The notes: generated from the letters alone by a model not told the origin. Numbered from the stretch's first letter, positions 1-10,880 are shown. The stretch is DNA of 41,184 bases from Gammaproteobacteria bacterium (GCA_014239255.1 JAAZZE010000016.1:1-41184), one strand, 5' to 3'. Numbers and translations are program-made.

Positions 1-1212
1 ATCCGGCGTTGCAGCAGCACAACGCAGCCAGAATCGTAGCAATGGCTCTCCCGAAGGGAGACTGTGCAAAGATTCCTGGCGACTTTGACCCACAAACGAA
101 CGTGGCGTTTTCTCATCTACCTCAAGGCACAGGCCTTGGGGTTGTCCCACCCATGGTTGGTCAAAAACAACCCATTGGTGTGCGAGAACCTCGTCAACAA
201 CGTCGCTTGCCGTACCGATGACAATCCCAAATGAGTCGGCGAAGTGGCCACTTAAACAGACGTCATGAAAAGCGGCTTGTTGTAAGCGAACTGGTGCAGT
301 GCCGGTGGTGGCGCCGGATCGACTCACCGGCGCAAAGCGATCTGCAACTGCCAACCCCCCGGGAGCGCTGGCCCCATCCTCACTAATCAGCGCTTGGGGC
401 AATTTGTAGTCTGGAAGTGGATAAAAGAATCGATGCTTAAGAGCCATCGACCCAAGCATATTCACCCATTGGGCCGAATCAAAGGTTCGAATACCCGGGT
501 CTCCATCCAAGAGCTTAGGATATCCCGCGACCCCAGCCCACGGACGACCAAGATGATCTTCGGGAAATCCACAAAGATATTTCGCTCCTAGTCGGTTCTC
601 GATGGCAACCAGGATTACCCCGCCCGGGGTTAGTGAAGGAACCGCCTGCGCGAGCATCTTCTTGACAGCGGTCTCGGCACTGAAGTCACCCCCAGAGAAG
701 CGTCCGGCATATTCAAGTACGCCAACAAACAACACCAGATCATAGGTGGCTGCCGGCAAAGTCAGATCGTTTATGTTTGCCCGGACTAAAGATACACCTT
801 CTAGGCCCTGACAGCGTAAGGCCGCCAACTGAGCTCGCGCAGCACTTCCTTCGACCGCGTCAACCCTGAAGCCTTGGTCTCCCAGATAGCGAGTGATTGC
901 GCCGCAGCCCGCGCCAACCTCCAGTACGGTTTTGCGATCCTTCAGCGTCAAGCCACGGACGATATTTGCTCGAAGCGGCGAAAGGTGGTAGTCCAGCGCC
1001 CAGTCATTATGGTCTCGGGCCAGGCCGGCTGCGTCCCAGCGTCGATCGGGGGCCTCATGGAGTATGCGCGTAAGTTCACGCTCTTGGGCCTCGCCGTCGC
1101 TGTAGTCAAGGCTGGCTTTAGAGTTCGAGTCGACCCAAACCCCGTCTGAAAAAATTAGGGGATTTTTCTCAGAAAGCAAGGGCGGAAAAACCGCGTCACT
1201 CGGTTCAGTCAC
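1..1212 (-). CDS. Class I SAM-dependent methyltransferase, 5' part (3' end outside window)
   Basis: An open frame runs from a GTG at 1212 to the left edge without a stop (404 codons seen). A GGAGG ribosome binding site lies 7 bases before the GTG, which fixes the start. Residues about 96-105 read VLEVGAGCGA, the glycine-rich SAM motif I, followed by an acidic strand end (VDAVEGS) and a motif-IV-like YDLVLFVGVLEY, so the fold is a Rossmann methyltransferase. The part after about residue 260 continues without a motif I recognise. Multidomain proteins of this kind often sit in surface-glycan clusters, but that is inference. It occupies the place where rimP-nusA-infB usually follows tRNA-Leu in related bacteria. 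The substrate is unknown. Confidence 0.8.
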   Translation of the reverse strand, partial: MTEPSDAVFPPLLSEKNPLIFSDGVWVDSNSKASLDYSDGEAQERELTRILHEAPDRRWDAAGLARDHNDWALDYHLSPLRANIVRGLTLKDRKTVLEVGAGCGAITRYLGDQGFRVDAVEGSAARAQLAALRCQGLEGVSLVRANINDLTLPAATYDLVLFVGVLEYAGRFSGGDFSAETAVKKMLAQAVPSLTPGGVILVAIENRLGAKYLCGFPEDHLGRPWAGVAGYPKLLDGDPGIRTFDSAQWVNMLGSMALKHRFFYPLPDYKLPQALISEDGASAPGGLAVADRFAPVSRSGATTGTAPVRLQQAAFHDVCLSGHFADSFGIVIGTASDVVDEVLAHQWVVFDQPWVGQPQGLCLEVDEKTPRSFVGQSRQESLHSLPSGEPLLRFWLRCAAATPD

Positions 1213-1275
1213 AGCGTGGCCTCCGATTACGGGCCGTATCTTTAATGAGTTGGCCACGTGTTTACGGGCCAGATA

Positions 1276-1360
1276 TGGTGCCGAAGGCCGGACTCGAACC
1301 GGCACGGCTTGCGCCACCGCCCCCTCAAGACGGCGTGTCTACCAGTTCCACCACTTCGGC
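1276..1360 (-). tRNA. leuU: tRNA-Leu (anticodon GAG)
   Basis: The minus strand gives an 85-base class II tRNA: acceptor GCCGAAG pairs with CTTCGGC, the T arm holds GGTTCGAGTCC, there is a long variable arm, and the 3' CCA is encoded. The anticodon loop TTGAGGG has GAG at its centre, reading CUC and CUU leucine codons. It lies 34 bases after secG on the same strand, the same arrangement as E. coli secG-leuU, so it is probably processed from the secG transcript. Confidence 0.96.
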
Positions 1361-1394
1361 ATATTTAAATTCACACTCAAATCCAGTTTGGCCG

Positions 1395-1760
1395 TCAGTT
1401 CCCAGAGTCGGGGACCTTTGGAATATCGGTACTTGTTTCGTCCGGGTCGTTGACCGCGGCGCTATTCAACTCAGTAGACTCCCCTTGTTCAGCCATGACA
1501 CTGCGGGACACAGTACTCTCCTTGGTATAAATATACGCCAAACTAAGACTTGTGATGAAAAACACAGCCGCAAGGCCTCCGGTAACCTGGCTGAGGAAGG
1601 TCGCCGAGCCCCGACTCCCAAACACAGACTGCGATGAGCCGCCTCCACCGAAAGCGGCTCCCATGTCCGCGCCCTTTCCCTGTTGCAATAGCACCAGAAT
1701 GACAATTGCTACGGCCGAGATTAGGTTAATAACAGTGAAAATACTGGTTGCAAAGTTCAT
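1395..1760 (-). CDS. secG: Preprotein translocase subunit SecG
   Basis: This 121-residue inner-membrane protein is the accessory SecG subunit of the SecYEG protein-export channel. Two hydrophobic segments (about residues 5-25 and 55-77) flank a cytoplasmic loop with the family signature [17 protein letters not shown] near residues 24-41. The C-terminal tail is acidic and rich in Ser/Thr, as is common in proteobacterial SecG. Its start overlaps the tpiA stop by 4 bases, indicating translational coupling, and tRNA-Leu follows. The tpiA-secG-tRNA-Leu order is that of Pseudomonas-type genomes. Confidence 0.96.
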   Translation of the reverse strand: MNFATSIFTVINLISAVAIVILVLLQQGKGADMGAAFGGGGSSQSVFGSRGSATFLSQVTGGLAAVFFITSLSLAYIYTKESTVSRSVMAEQGESTELNSAAVNDPDETSTDIPKVPDSGN

Positions 1761-2512
1761 GAGTTAGCCGCCCTGATAATTCCTAGAAAATCTTCAGCCT
1801 TAAGTGCAGCACCGCCGATAAGGCCGCCGTCAATGTCCGGTTGCGAAAACAGTCCAGCAGCGTTGTCCGGTTTGACGCTACCGCCATAAAGAATTCGGGT
1901 AGATTCGGCGGCCGACGAATTAGCCGTGGCCAAGCGTTGGCGAACCAACGCGTGCACGTCCTGAGCCTGACCGTCGGTCGCCGTACGGCCAGTACCAATA
2001 GCCCACACCGGCTCATAGGCGACTATCGCCCGCGGAAAAATCTCCGACCCAGTTTCATTAAGTACCGCCACGAGTTGGCGGATTATGACCTCTTCAGTGG
2101 CGCCTTGTTCGCGCTCTTCGAGCGTTTCTCCGACGCAAATAATAGGAGCCAGACCTTTGGTAAATGCAACCCGGGTTTTATGGGCTACCAATTCATCGGT
2201 TTCCCCGTACAGAGCTCGTCGTTCAGAATGGCCGACAATCACATATTCACATCCGGCGTCGATTAACATCTCCGCCGCAATCTCCCCGGTAAACGCCCCA
2301 GGCTCATGCGTATCGAGATTCTGGCCGCCCACAGCAACAGATGTACCGTAGGCAGCCTGGGAACACTGTGGAACGAGCACAAATGGTGGGCAAATGACAA
2401 CATCGACACCGACGATGCCTGACAAGCCAGCGTGCACATCTGCCATCAATTCAGCTGCCATCGCGCGGGATCCATTCATTTTCCAATTCCCAGCAACAAG
2501 TGGCGTACGCAT
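1757..2512 (-). CDS. tpiA: Triosephosphate isomerase
   Basis: A cytoplasmic TIM-barrel enzyme that interconverts dihydroxyacetone phosphate and glyceraldehyde 3-phosphate in glycolysis and gluconeogenesis. The 251 residues match the usual family length. The N-terminal GNWKMNG gives the substrate Lys11, HSERR holds the catalytic His95, and [10 protein letters not shown] holds the catalytic Glu167 and the mobile loop; GGSV and GGLIGGA near the end form the phosphate site. It overlaps secG downstream by 4 bases. Upstream, 152 bases separate it from glmM, enough for its own promoter, although I could not identify one. Confidence 0.98.
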   Translation of the reverse strand: MRTPLVAGNWKMNGSRAMAAELMADVHAGLSGIVGVDVVICPPFVLVPQCSQAAYGTSVAVGGQNLDTHEPGAFTGEIAAEMLIDAGCEYVIVGHSERRALYGETDELVAHKTRVAFTKGLAPIICVGETLEEREQGATEEVIIRQLVAVLNETGSEIFPRAIVAYEPVWAIGTGRTATDGQAQDVHALVRQRLATANSSAAESTRILYGGSVKPDNAAGLFSQPDIDGGLIGGAALKAEDFLGIIRAANS

Positions 2513-2664
2513 CTATGGGCTCCAGCGAGGGTTAACGCGCCGGACCGTATGTTCGGAGCCGGCTGAAGGGGGGGCGATGTTACCGGCCGAACGACTGCGA
2601 CGCAACTTTGAACGTTTCACCCACAACCTCTGATTCCAGTGAGATCAAGTCGAAAAAACGGTTT

Positions 2665-4017
2665 TTAGGGTCTCTTTACCGTACCCGCCTTCTCCACAGC
2701 GGAAGCTATTTTCGTTGCCATACGACCCACCACATCCTCGCAGTTACCTTCAACCATTATCCGAATCACCGGTTCTGTGCCTGATGGGCGAAGCACGACC
2801 CGGCCTTTATCAGCGAGTTCGCGCTCGCACTGGCTGACCACGTGCGCCACGTGCTCGTTCTGCAAGATACCAGGCGACGAGTCTTGGTCAATACGAACAT
2901 TAATCATTTTTTGCGGGAAAATAGTTAAACCCGCAACCAACTCGGAAAGTTTTTTCTGCGTGCTGACCATGACTTCAAGCACCGCCAAAGCAGCCACTAA
3001 CCCATCTCCGGTCGTTGAGCGCTCCAGGCAAAGGATGTGTCCGGAGGGTTCGCCTCCCAATGTCCAGTCTCGGGCAAGCAACTCTTCGAGCACGTAGCGA
3101 TCTCCCACGTTGGCCCTGACGAAAGGGATGCCACTTTGCACGCAAGCAATCTCTACTCCAAGATTCGTCATTTGCGTGCCCACCACCCCGCTGCTGGCAT
3201 CGCGAGTCTGGCGTTCCTGGCTGAGTAAATAAAGGATCCCATCACCATCCACCAGCTTACCGTTGGCATCAACAAGAATAACCCGGTCGGCATCTCCATC
3301 AAACGCAACGCCGATATCAGCGCCGCTACGGCAAACGAGCTTGCTCACCGTGCCCGGTACGGTAGAACCACTGCCGCGGTTTATGTTGAACCCATCCGGC
3401 TCAACCCCGGTGGTCACTACCTCTGCGCCAAGTTCACGGAATACGAGCGGTGCGACCTGGTAAGCCGCGCCATTGGCGCAGTCGAGAGCGATTTTAAGGC
3501 CCTCCAGACGAAGCCCTGGCGGTACGGTATTACGGCAGTGCTCAGCATAACGAGGCACAGCGTCGATCAATCGTTCGGCTTTTCCAAGCGCCTCAGGCGC
3601 CACCGTCGCCAACGTCTCATTCATCAAAGACTCGATTGACGCTTCTGTAGCATCATCCAGCTTACGACCCTCAGCTGAAAAGAACTTAATACCGTTATCA
3701 TGATAAGGGTTGTGCGAGGCACTGATAACAATTCCGCCACATGCGCCGGTCTGACGCGTGAGATAGGCAATACCCGGTGTCGGTAAAGGGCCGGTGAGTG
3801 CTATATCGACGCCGGCAGCAGAAAGGCCAGCTTCAAGGGCTGACTCGAGAAGATAACCGGATATGCGGGTATCCTTGCCGATAAGAACCCTACCACGCGC
3901 ATGCCTGGCGCCCAAAACGCGCCCAGCCGCCCAACCTAAATGAAGAATTTCATTTGGAGTGACGGGGCTTTTGCCAACCTCACCCCGAACCCCGTCGGTA
4001 CCAAAATACTTTGCCAT
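2665..4017 (-). CDS. glmM: Phosphoglucosamine mutase
   Basis: GlmM converts glucosamine 6-phosphate to glucosamine 1-phosphate on the way to UDP-GlcNAc, the precursor of peptidoglycan and lipopolysaccharide. The 450-residue protein starts MAKYFGTDGVRG, the conserved family N-terminus, so I chose the ATG at 4017 although the frame stays open to 4266. The active-site serine is Ser101 in ISASHNP, the metal loop is DGDADR, and RPSGTEP near the C-terminus binds phosphate. It follows folP by 16 bases on the same strand, as in E. coli, and probably shares the ftsH-folP transcript. Confidence 0.98.
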   Translation of the reverse strand: MAKYFGTDGVRGEVGKSPVTPNEILHLGWAAGRVLGARHARGRVLIGKDTRISGYLLESALEAGLSAAGVDIALTGPLPTPGIAYLTRQTGACGGIVISASHNPYHDNGIKFFSAEGRKLDDATEASIESLMNETLATVAPEALGKAERLIDAVPRYAEHCRNTVPPGLRLEGLKIALDCANGAAYQVAPLVFRELGAEVVTTGVEPDGFNINRGSGSTVPGTVSKLVCRSGADIGVAFDGDADRVILVDANGKLVDGDGILYLLSQERQTRDASSGVVGTQMTNLGVEIACVQSGIPFVRANVGDRYVLEELLARDWTLGGEPSGHILCLERSTTGDGLVAALAVLEVMVSTQKKLSELVAGLTIFPQKMINVRIDQDSSPGILQNEHVAHVVSQCERELADKGRVVLRPSGTEPVIRIMVEGNCEDVVGRMATKIASAVEKAGTVKRP

Positions 4018-4033
4018 GCCTGAGCGGTTCACT

Positions 4034-4876
4034 TTAGTGGATCGGAGAAAACGATTGTAGGTCGTGACGAATATCAAGGAATTTTTTAGTGAGCTCCACA
4101 TCGTGAACTCGAACGATCGCTGCGCCGCGCTCGACTGCAAGCAAAGCAAGTAAGGCACTGACCTCTTTGATATCGTTGGGTTCGCAAGAGCGTGCCAGCG
4201 CGCGAACAAAAGACTTGCGAGAGATGCCGACAACCAAAGGCGCACCACATTCCGCGAGTTGCCCAAGTCTGTCTAACAGTGCACAGTTATGCTCACGGGT
4301 TTTACCAAAACCGAACCCAGGATCCACCAACAAGTTGGATCGATCTAACCCAGCTGCGTGGCAGGCCTCGATACGCCGGGAAAGAAAACTTCTAACCTCC
4401 ATCACTACGTCTTTGTATGACGGTTCATCCTGCATGGTAGGTGGAGTTCCTTGCATATGCATCAAGATTACACTGGCTTGAAGGCTAGCCGCGGTCGCGA
4501 GGGCTCCAGGTTGCTGCAAGGCGAATACGTCGTTAATCAAGCAGGCGCCAGCATAGACTGCCTCCCGCATTACCTCGGGCTTGCTGGTGTCGATTGAAAC
4601 CAAAACCCCGTCTGTGGCTAATGCTTCGACGACCGGAAGTACCCGATCTAACTCTTGTTCTACGCCAACGGGGACTGCTCCGGGTCGCGTGGACTCGCCG
4701 CCGACGTCGATCACGTTCGCGCCTTGGCTAACGAGCTTCCGCGCCTGAGTTAGCGCATCAACAACATCAACATAGCGACCGCCGTCCGAAAAGGAATCCG
4801 GTGTCACGTTCACGATCCCCATAATGAGAGGATCTTTCCCGGGCTTTGAGCCCAGGGCACTGGCCAGACTGGCCAC
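4034..4876 (-). CDS. folP: Dihydropteroate synthase
   Basis: FolP joins p-aminobenzoate to the pterin pyrophosphate in folate synthesis and is the sulfonamide target. Signatures visible are NVTPDSFSDGG (pterin/phosphate loop), DVGGESTRPGA, DPGFGFGKT and the C-terminal RVHD. The frame is open to 5038 inside ftsH, but family members begin about 15-20 residues before MGIVNVTP. I therefore chose the GTG at 4876, which leaves 19 bases after the ftsH stop. No good ribosome binding site is present, so the start is less certain than the identity. It lies between ftsH and glmM in the conserved order. Confidence 0.93.
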   Translation of the reverse strand: MASLASALGSKPGKDPLIMGIVNVTPDSFSDGGRYVDVVDALTQARKLVSQGANVIDVGGESTRPGAVPVGVEQELDRVLPVVEALATDGVLVSIDTSKPEVMREAVYAGACLINDVFALQQPGALATAASLQASVILMHMQGTPPTMQDEPSYKDVVMEVRSFLSRRIEACHAAGLDRSNLLVDPGFGFGKTREHNCALLDRLGQLAECGAPLVVGISRKSFVRALARSCEPNDIKEVSALLALLAVERGAAIVRVHDVELTKKFLDIRHDLQSFSPIH

Positions 4877-4895
4877 CGCAGGGGCTAACCGACAG

Positions 4896-6809
<1,914 letters not shown>

Positions 6810-6840
6810 ACGTTAGGATTACCAAGGCGTGAAAGGACTT

Positions 6841-6866
6841 TGGTTTTTAAACCCGGGCTAACGCCC
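6841..6866 (-). promoter_or_regulatory. Tandem short hairpins in the ftsH leader
   Basis: Reading toward ftsH, a GGGC-GTTA-GCCC hairpin is followed at once by GGGTTTAAAAACC, which can pair GGTTT with AAACC. Together they lie 31-57 bases before the ftsH ATG. No U-tract follows, so this is not a rho-independent terminator. A role in mRNA stability or translation is only a possibility. Confidence 0.3.
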
Positions 6867-6931
6867 ACTAGGTCCAATTCTGAGAGTTTTTCCATTTAAA
6901 TACAATTGAGCGCACTCGCCCTCCTTTTACC

Positions 6932-7582
6932 TTAAGGTGCTAATGGAGTGATAGTCTGCCTGATCGGGCCTCCAGTCACGAGGTAAATCTCAGCGCTATG
7001 AGAGCGAGAAGCGGGAGGTTTCCGGATCTGGCAGTCACGAAATAAACAGCTGATCTGATTGCGCACCCCCATCGCATGGGAGCCTTCGAATAGTTTTGCC
7101 ACAAGGACCCCTTTTGGCTTAAGACAAGACCACGCGAACCGACTAGCGGCAATCACCAGGTCTTCCATTGCTGCCTGATCAACACTCTGCACACCACTTA
7201 GATTGGGGGCCAGATCCGATATTACAAGGTCTGGCTGGCGTGCGCCCAGAGCGTCATTGAGTTTCTGCTGAATATCCGCGCCAGTAAAATCACCCGTTAT
7301 CTGGAAAACCCCGGGAATCGGAGGAAAATTCAGTCGGTCCAGGGCCACAACAAAGCCCTCCGGGCCGACTTTTTGGGCCGCGTATTGACTCCAACTGCCA
7401 GGCGCGGCCCCAAGATCCACTACCACCATTCCGCGCCTGAACAATGAATCTTTCTTGTCCAACTGTTCCAGTTTAAAAACCGCTCTGGAACGGTAGGCGC
7501 GAGCCTTTGCTTCGCGCACGTAAGGGTCTTTCTCCTGGCGGGCGATCCAGGCCCGACTGCGCGCGGTACGCTTACTGCCCAT
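6932..7582 (-). CDS. rlmE: 23S rRNA (uridine-2552-2'-O) methyltransferase RlmE (RrmJ/FtsJ)
   Basis: RlmE methylates U2552 in the A loop of 23S rRNA, a late step in 50S assembly. About 216 residues; the ATG at 7582 (MGSKRTARSRAW) fits the family's short basic N-terminus better than an in-frame TTG at 7591. SAM motif I reads VDLGAAPGSWSQ, the catalytic aspartate lies in DLVISDLAPN, and the catalytic lysine and glutamate region appears as VAKLFEG. It is transcribed away from yhbY across a short divergent gap, and upstream of ftsH, exactly as in E. coli. Confidence 0.96.
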   Translation of the reverse strand: MGSKRTARSRAWIARQEKDPYVREAKARAYRSRAVFKLEQLDKKDSLFRRGMVVVDLGAAPGSWSQYAAQKVGPEGFVVALDRLNFPPIPGVFQITGDFTGADIQQKLNDALGARQPDLVISDLAPNLSGVQSVDQAAMEDLVIAASRFAWSCLKPKGVLVAKLFEGSHAMGVRNQISCLFRDCQIRKPPASRSHSAEIYLVTGGPIRQTITPLAP

Positions 7583-7636
7583 GGCCACCAATGCTATGCT
7601 CAGGTTTCATACATCACCATCGTAGTTGAGTGTTAA

Positions 7637-7927
7637 ATGGAACTGACTGGGAAACAACTTAATCATCTGCGAGGACTTGCCCATCATCTCAAACCGGTGG
7701 TGAGCGTCGGTGTTGCAGGCGCGACACCTGCCGTTAGCGTGGAATTGAAACATGCACTCGCTGCTCACGAACTGGTTAAAGTGCGCTTGCCCTCCCTGTC
7801 AAAGCCCCAGAAGGCCGAGCTTCTCGAGCGGCTATGCCAGGAGGCCGGGGCCATCTCTGTTCAGCTAATCGGCCGGGTCGGCGTAGCATACCGGCCAGCG
7901 CTGATTCCGCGGATTCATCTGGCTTAG
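7637..7927 (+). CDS. yhbY: YhbY-family CRM-domain RNA-binding protein
   Basis: A 96-residue single CRM-domain protein associated with pre-50S ribosomal particles in E. coli. The opening LTGKQLNHLRGLAHHLKPVV and the central GxxG-like loop are typical; the C-terminal RVGVAYRP closes the domain. It is divergent from rlmE with about 54 bases between the chosen starts, and both act on 50S assembly. A weak GAG ribosome binding site precedes the ATG. Confidence 0.95.
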   Translation: MELTGKQLNHLRGLAHHLKPVVSVGVAGATPAVSVELKHALAAHELVKVRLPSLSKPQKAELLERLCQEAGAISVQLIGRVGVAYRPALIPRIHLA

Positions 7928-7954
7928 ATATTCTAACGCTCACCCATAAGTTCT

Positions 7955-8752
7955 ATGTGCTTTATCGCGGTTGCTGTCGCGGTCCATCCGTCTTTCCCGT
8001 TCGTGGTCGCGGCCAACCGAGACGAAGTATTTGATCGGCCTGCAGCTCCCCTTAGCTTCTGGGAGACCCATCCCCGACTTGCTGCCGGGCGCGATCTAGT
8101 TGCCGGCGGCACCTGGTTGGGACTTACCAGTGAAGGCCGCTTTGCTGCCCTGACAAATTGTCGAACCGAAAACGTCTCGCCCAAGTCGGGAGACCAATCA
8201 CGGGGGGTATTGGTGCGTGACTATCTCCTGAATCACTTAGAAACCCGTACCGCAATTGATGCTCGGTCGATCGAAACCCTCCTCGGGTACGGTGGTTTTA
8301 ACCTAGTTGCTGGCACCACGTCTGAGTTGAATTTGCTATGCAACGCCACTGGTTTTTCCAGCGTGTGCTCCCAGGGTTTGATTACGTTGAGCAATACCCC
8401 ACCACAGAACCAATGGCCAAAGACCCGCCACGGAAAAGTTGAATTCTCTAGCCTCCTTGAGCAAAGCCACGATCAAGGTACTCTAGTTACCCGACTGTTT
8501 GATTTTCTGCGTGATCCAAGTCCGCGCACTACTGGCTTAGAAGATTCAATAGTAGATCCCAAAGAAAGCCACCAGCGGGTGTTATTTGTTAAGGGCACAG
8601 CGTACGGCACTCGTGCCAGCACTGTGATTCTGGTTGATCAATGTGGACGGGTCACTTTCCAGGAGCGATCTTTTGATAGCGAGGCCAATTGTTTCGACGA
8701 GAGCGCGCTCGAGTTTGTCCTCGAGCCTAAGCCCACCACAATACGCTCGTAG
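7955..8752 (+). CDS. NRDE family protein (TANGO2-like)
   Basis: The 265-residue protein starts MCFIAVAVAVHP and has the eponymous AANRDE motif at residues 19-24 followed by DRP, the mark of the NRDE/TANGO2 family. Cys2 sits where an N-terminal nucleophile would be exposed if the Met is removed, and the family is thought to resemble Ntn hydrolases. A conserved GGTWLG lies near residue 51. No signal peptide is present, so it is likely cytoplasmic. Family members have been linked to heme or lipid handling in eukaryotes, but the bacterial role is not settled. It lies 27 bases after yhbY and ends facing hflD. Confidence 0.88.
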   Translation: MCFIAVAVAVHPSFPFVVAANRDEVFDRPAAPLSFWETHPRLAAGRDLVAGGTWLGLTSEGRFAALTNCRTENVSPKSGDQSRGVLVRDYLLNHLETRTAIDARSIETLLGYGGFNLVAGTTSELNLLCNATGFSSVCSQGLITLSNTPPQNQWPKTRHGKVEFSSLLEQSHDQGTLVTRLFDFLRDPSPRTTGLEDSIVDPKESHQRVLFVKGTAYGTRASTVILVDQCGRVTFQERSFDSEANCFDESALEFVLEPKPTTIRS

Positions 8753-8806
8753 GCCACGTGACCTAGGCTGGTGCCGGAGGGGCCCCCGAAAATCTGCGAT
8801 CACAAC

Positions 8807-9427
8807 TCATTCGCCACACCGAGCCTGTTGTAGGTCGACTGCGGCCTTGGCCAAAGCTTTACGGTGAATAAAAAGTTGGATTCTTCGACCGCCAAGTTCG
8901 TGAAACAGATAGGCAGCCCGCACCCCGGCTAGGAGCACTGCGCGGACCTGTACCGATATCTGCTCGGTTTCGAGGTAGCGTTGTTCGCCACGAACCATGA
9001 TCTTGGGTGGAATATGACTCAGTGTCGAAACATATATCTCCGATAGCGCTGCAATGCCTTGTTTACTGGCCGGGTCGGTCAATTCATGGTCTTCGCGCAA
9101 AGCCGACAAAGCCCTTCGTATTTCCCCTGCCATATTGGAGTCCTTCCTAAGGTTCCTTTGTAGTTGTATCAAGGAGATCGTATAGCGAAGGCGTTCTATT
9201 GCCACAGGGTCCGGGTGGCTTCGGGTGAGTTCGGACAATCCGAGATAAACCCCCCCGATACCGCCTAGTGCTTCTTGCGGGTCCTTGCGATCCAACGCCA
9301 GCACGCTTCGAACTGCGTAGCCAAAAGGATCTTCTTGAGCATGCCCCCTTCGGGCAAGTTGCTGAACCAAAGCTGAGCACTGAGCAACGCCAGCGAGGGC
9401 AACAACTCGCTGCTGAAATCGGTTCAC
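8807..9427 (-). CDS. hflD: HflD homolog (high frequency lysogenization protein)
   Basis: A 206-residue, all-helical, peripheral membrane protein of the HflD family. In E. coli HflD binds phage lambda CII and lies between mnmA and purB. The N-terminal region QQRVVALAGVAQCSALVQQLA and central IGGVYLGLSEL are typical, and the length matches E. coli (about 213). It starts at a GTG whose GTGA overlaps the stop of the DUF192 gene by 4 bases, so translation is coupled to that gene. The usual neighbours mnmA and purB are absent here. Confidence 0.88.
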   Translation of the reverse strand: MNRFQQRVVALAGVAQCSALVQQLARRGHAQEDPFGYAVRSVLALDRKDPQEALGGIGGVYLGLSELTRSHPDPVAIERLRYTISLIQLQRNLRKDSNMAGEIRRALSALREDHELTDPASKQGIAALSEIYVSTLSHIPPKIMVRGEQRYLETEQISVQVRAVLLAGVRAAYLFHELGGRRIQLFIHRKALAKAAVDLQQARCGE

Positions 9428-9918
9428 TTGGGGATGACTCCCTTAACCCGCAAATGTGCACCTATCAGATCCTGGACTCTAGGGCCGAGCCGCCCAGCCG
9501 CGATCTCCAAAGCAAAGTGAAAATTCCTCGCTGGTGAATAGACTGTCCGAGGATTTTCCTTAGAGTACACCGCCATGGTTTGCGCATCCAGGACAACCCC
9601 GGCCTGGTCAGCAAAGAGAATATCCAACGGCCCAAGTACGTTGCGCATATGAAAAACTCCACCAAAGGGGTCATCAAACACAAACAGAATTGCCATGGTT
9701 TTTATCTGCCTAGCACACACTTGCTGAAATCCCGCCGCTCGCGCTGTGGCGTTTTTGGCCAGACGCGCGTTGACCGCCTGCTTTGTCAGCTCATCTCGTT
9801 GAATTACTACACTGACCTGTGGCAAAGCCTCTAGTACGAGCGGCAACGGGCTGCATGCGACAGTTGGAGTCGAAACCATCAGTGCACACAGGGCTACAAA
9901 CGCCCATAACCGGAGCAT
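9424..9918 (-). CDS. Secreted DUF192 family protein
   Basis: A 164-residue protein with an N-terminal signal peptide (hydrophobic residues about 3-20, then Ala-Cys at 21-22). The Cys could be a lipidation site, but the box TVAC is imperfect. The body fits DUF192: FVFDDPFGGVFHMRN, LDILFAD, and the repeated LEIAAGRL near the C-terminus, where the family has LEVPAG. Function is not established. Its ATG overlaps the stop of the upstream oxidoreductase by one base (TGATG) and its stop overlaps hflD by 4, so the three genes form one coupled operon. Confidence 0.87.
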   Translation of the reverse strand: MLRLWAFVALCALMVSTPTVACSPLPLVLEALPQVSVVIQRDELTKQAVNARLAKNATARAAGFQQVCARQIKTMAILFVFDDPFGGVFHMRNVLGPLDILFADQAGVVLDAQTMAVYSKENPRTVYSPARNFHFALEIAAGRLGPRVQDLIGAHLRVKGVIPK

Positions 9919-10880
9919 CAGTCCAGGGTATGCAACGACTCGTCGATCCGCTGCCGCACCTCGTGAGCGACACGCAAAGCCCGGAGACCTTCTTCACCGC
10001 CCACCACAGGCGCCCGACCCGAACGGACACACTCAACAAAATCTTCCAATTCGGCATCCAGTGGCGGTCGGGGTGTGACTTGAATCGAATCCGTCACAAT
10101 TGGCGCAAAAGCCCCCGGACTCGGTTTTGGGCCCGGTCGGGCTATGTCAATCTGTTGATCCTCAAAATTAAGTCCCAGATAACATGCCTCGGCAAAAATC
10201 CGAATACGCCGAAACTTTTTGGCTGAAATCCGACTCGCAGTTACGTTTGCAATCGCCCCATCTTCGAATTCCAAACGTGCGTTAGCAATATCGACATGCT
10301 CAGTGACCACCCTAGCTCCAACCGCGGAAATGTATCGCAATTCAGATGGAACCAGTGACAACACGATATCGATATCATGAATCATCAAATCTGTAACCAC
10401 ATCCACGTCAGTCGCACGCTCGACAAACTCGCCAAGGCGATGCACCTCGATAAAACGCGGCCGATCAAGTTCTTGGTAGAGACGCGCAACCCCGGCGTTA
10501 AACCGCTCCAGATGTCCGATCTGCAACAAAGTGCCAGTAGCCGCCGCTAGTTCTACGATCCGTTGTGCGTCGACTAAGGTGTGCGCTATCGGCTTTTCAA
10601 TTAATACTGGGATTCTCGCGTTCAAAAACGGCTCGGCAACCTCACGATGGGCCGAGGTTGGCACCACAATACTGACGGCATCTACCCGACCCAACATGGA
10701 ACGCCCGTCTTCGAAGTATTCGCAATCGAGTTCTTTCGCAACCTGCTCACCGGCATCACGGTCAATGTCTGCAATCCCAACCAGATGTACATCTTTCATG
10801 CGTTCATAGATTCGCGCATGAATTGAACCGAGATATCCAGCTCCTATTACTCCTGCTTTAAGTCGCTTATTAACGGTCAT
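9918..10880 (-). CDS. Gfo/Idh/MocA family oxidoreductase
   Basis: A 320-residue NAD(P)-dependent sugar dehydrogenase. The Rossmann motif GVIGAGYLG is at residues 10-18, the family EKP signature at 95-97 (LIEKPIAH), and GHLERFN at 122-128 begins the substrate domain. The GHLERFN motif and overall length recall UDP-GlcNAc 3-dehydrogenase (GnnA)-like members that help make amide-linked lipid A. No gnnB aminotransferase or lpxA is nearby, so I do not assign that role. A GGAG ribosome binding site precedes the ATG. It leads an operon with the DUF192 gene and hflD. Confidence 0.88.
   Translation of the reverse strand: MTVNKRLKAGVIGAGYLGSIHARIYERMKDVHLVGIADIDRDAGEQVAKELDCEYFEDGRSMLGRVDAVSIVVPTSAHREVAEPFLNARIPVLIEKPIAHTLVDAQRIVELAAATGTLLQIGHLERFNAGVARLYQELDRPRFIEVHRLGEFVERATDVDVVTDLMIHDIDIVLSLVPSELRYISAVGARVVTEHVDIANARLEFEDGAIANVTASRISAKKFRRIRIFAEACYLGLNFEDQQIDIARPGPKPSPGAFAPIVTDSIQVTPRPPLDAELEDFVECVRSGRAPVVGGEEGLRALRVAHEVRQRIDESLHTLD

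Noticed and set aside
2655-2675. AAAAAACCG/GTTTTT-like element near the glmM stop as a terminator
   Set aside because: The complementary arms leave almost no loop and no GC stem, so a stable terminator hairpin is unlikely.
4018-4266. N-terminal extension of glmM upstream of MAKYFGTDGVRG
   Set aside because: The extension overlaps folP coding sequence and is not found in the family; the conserved N-terminus begins at 4017.
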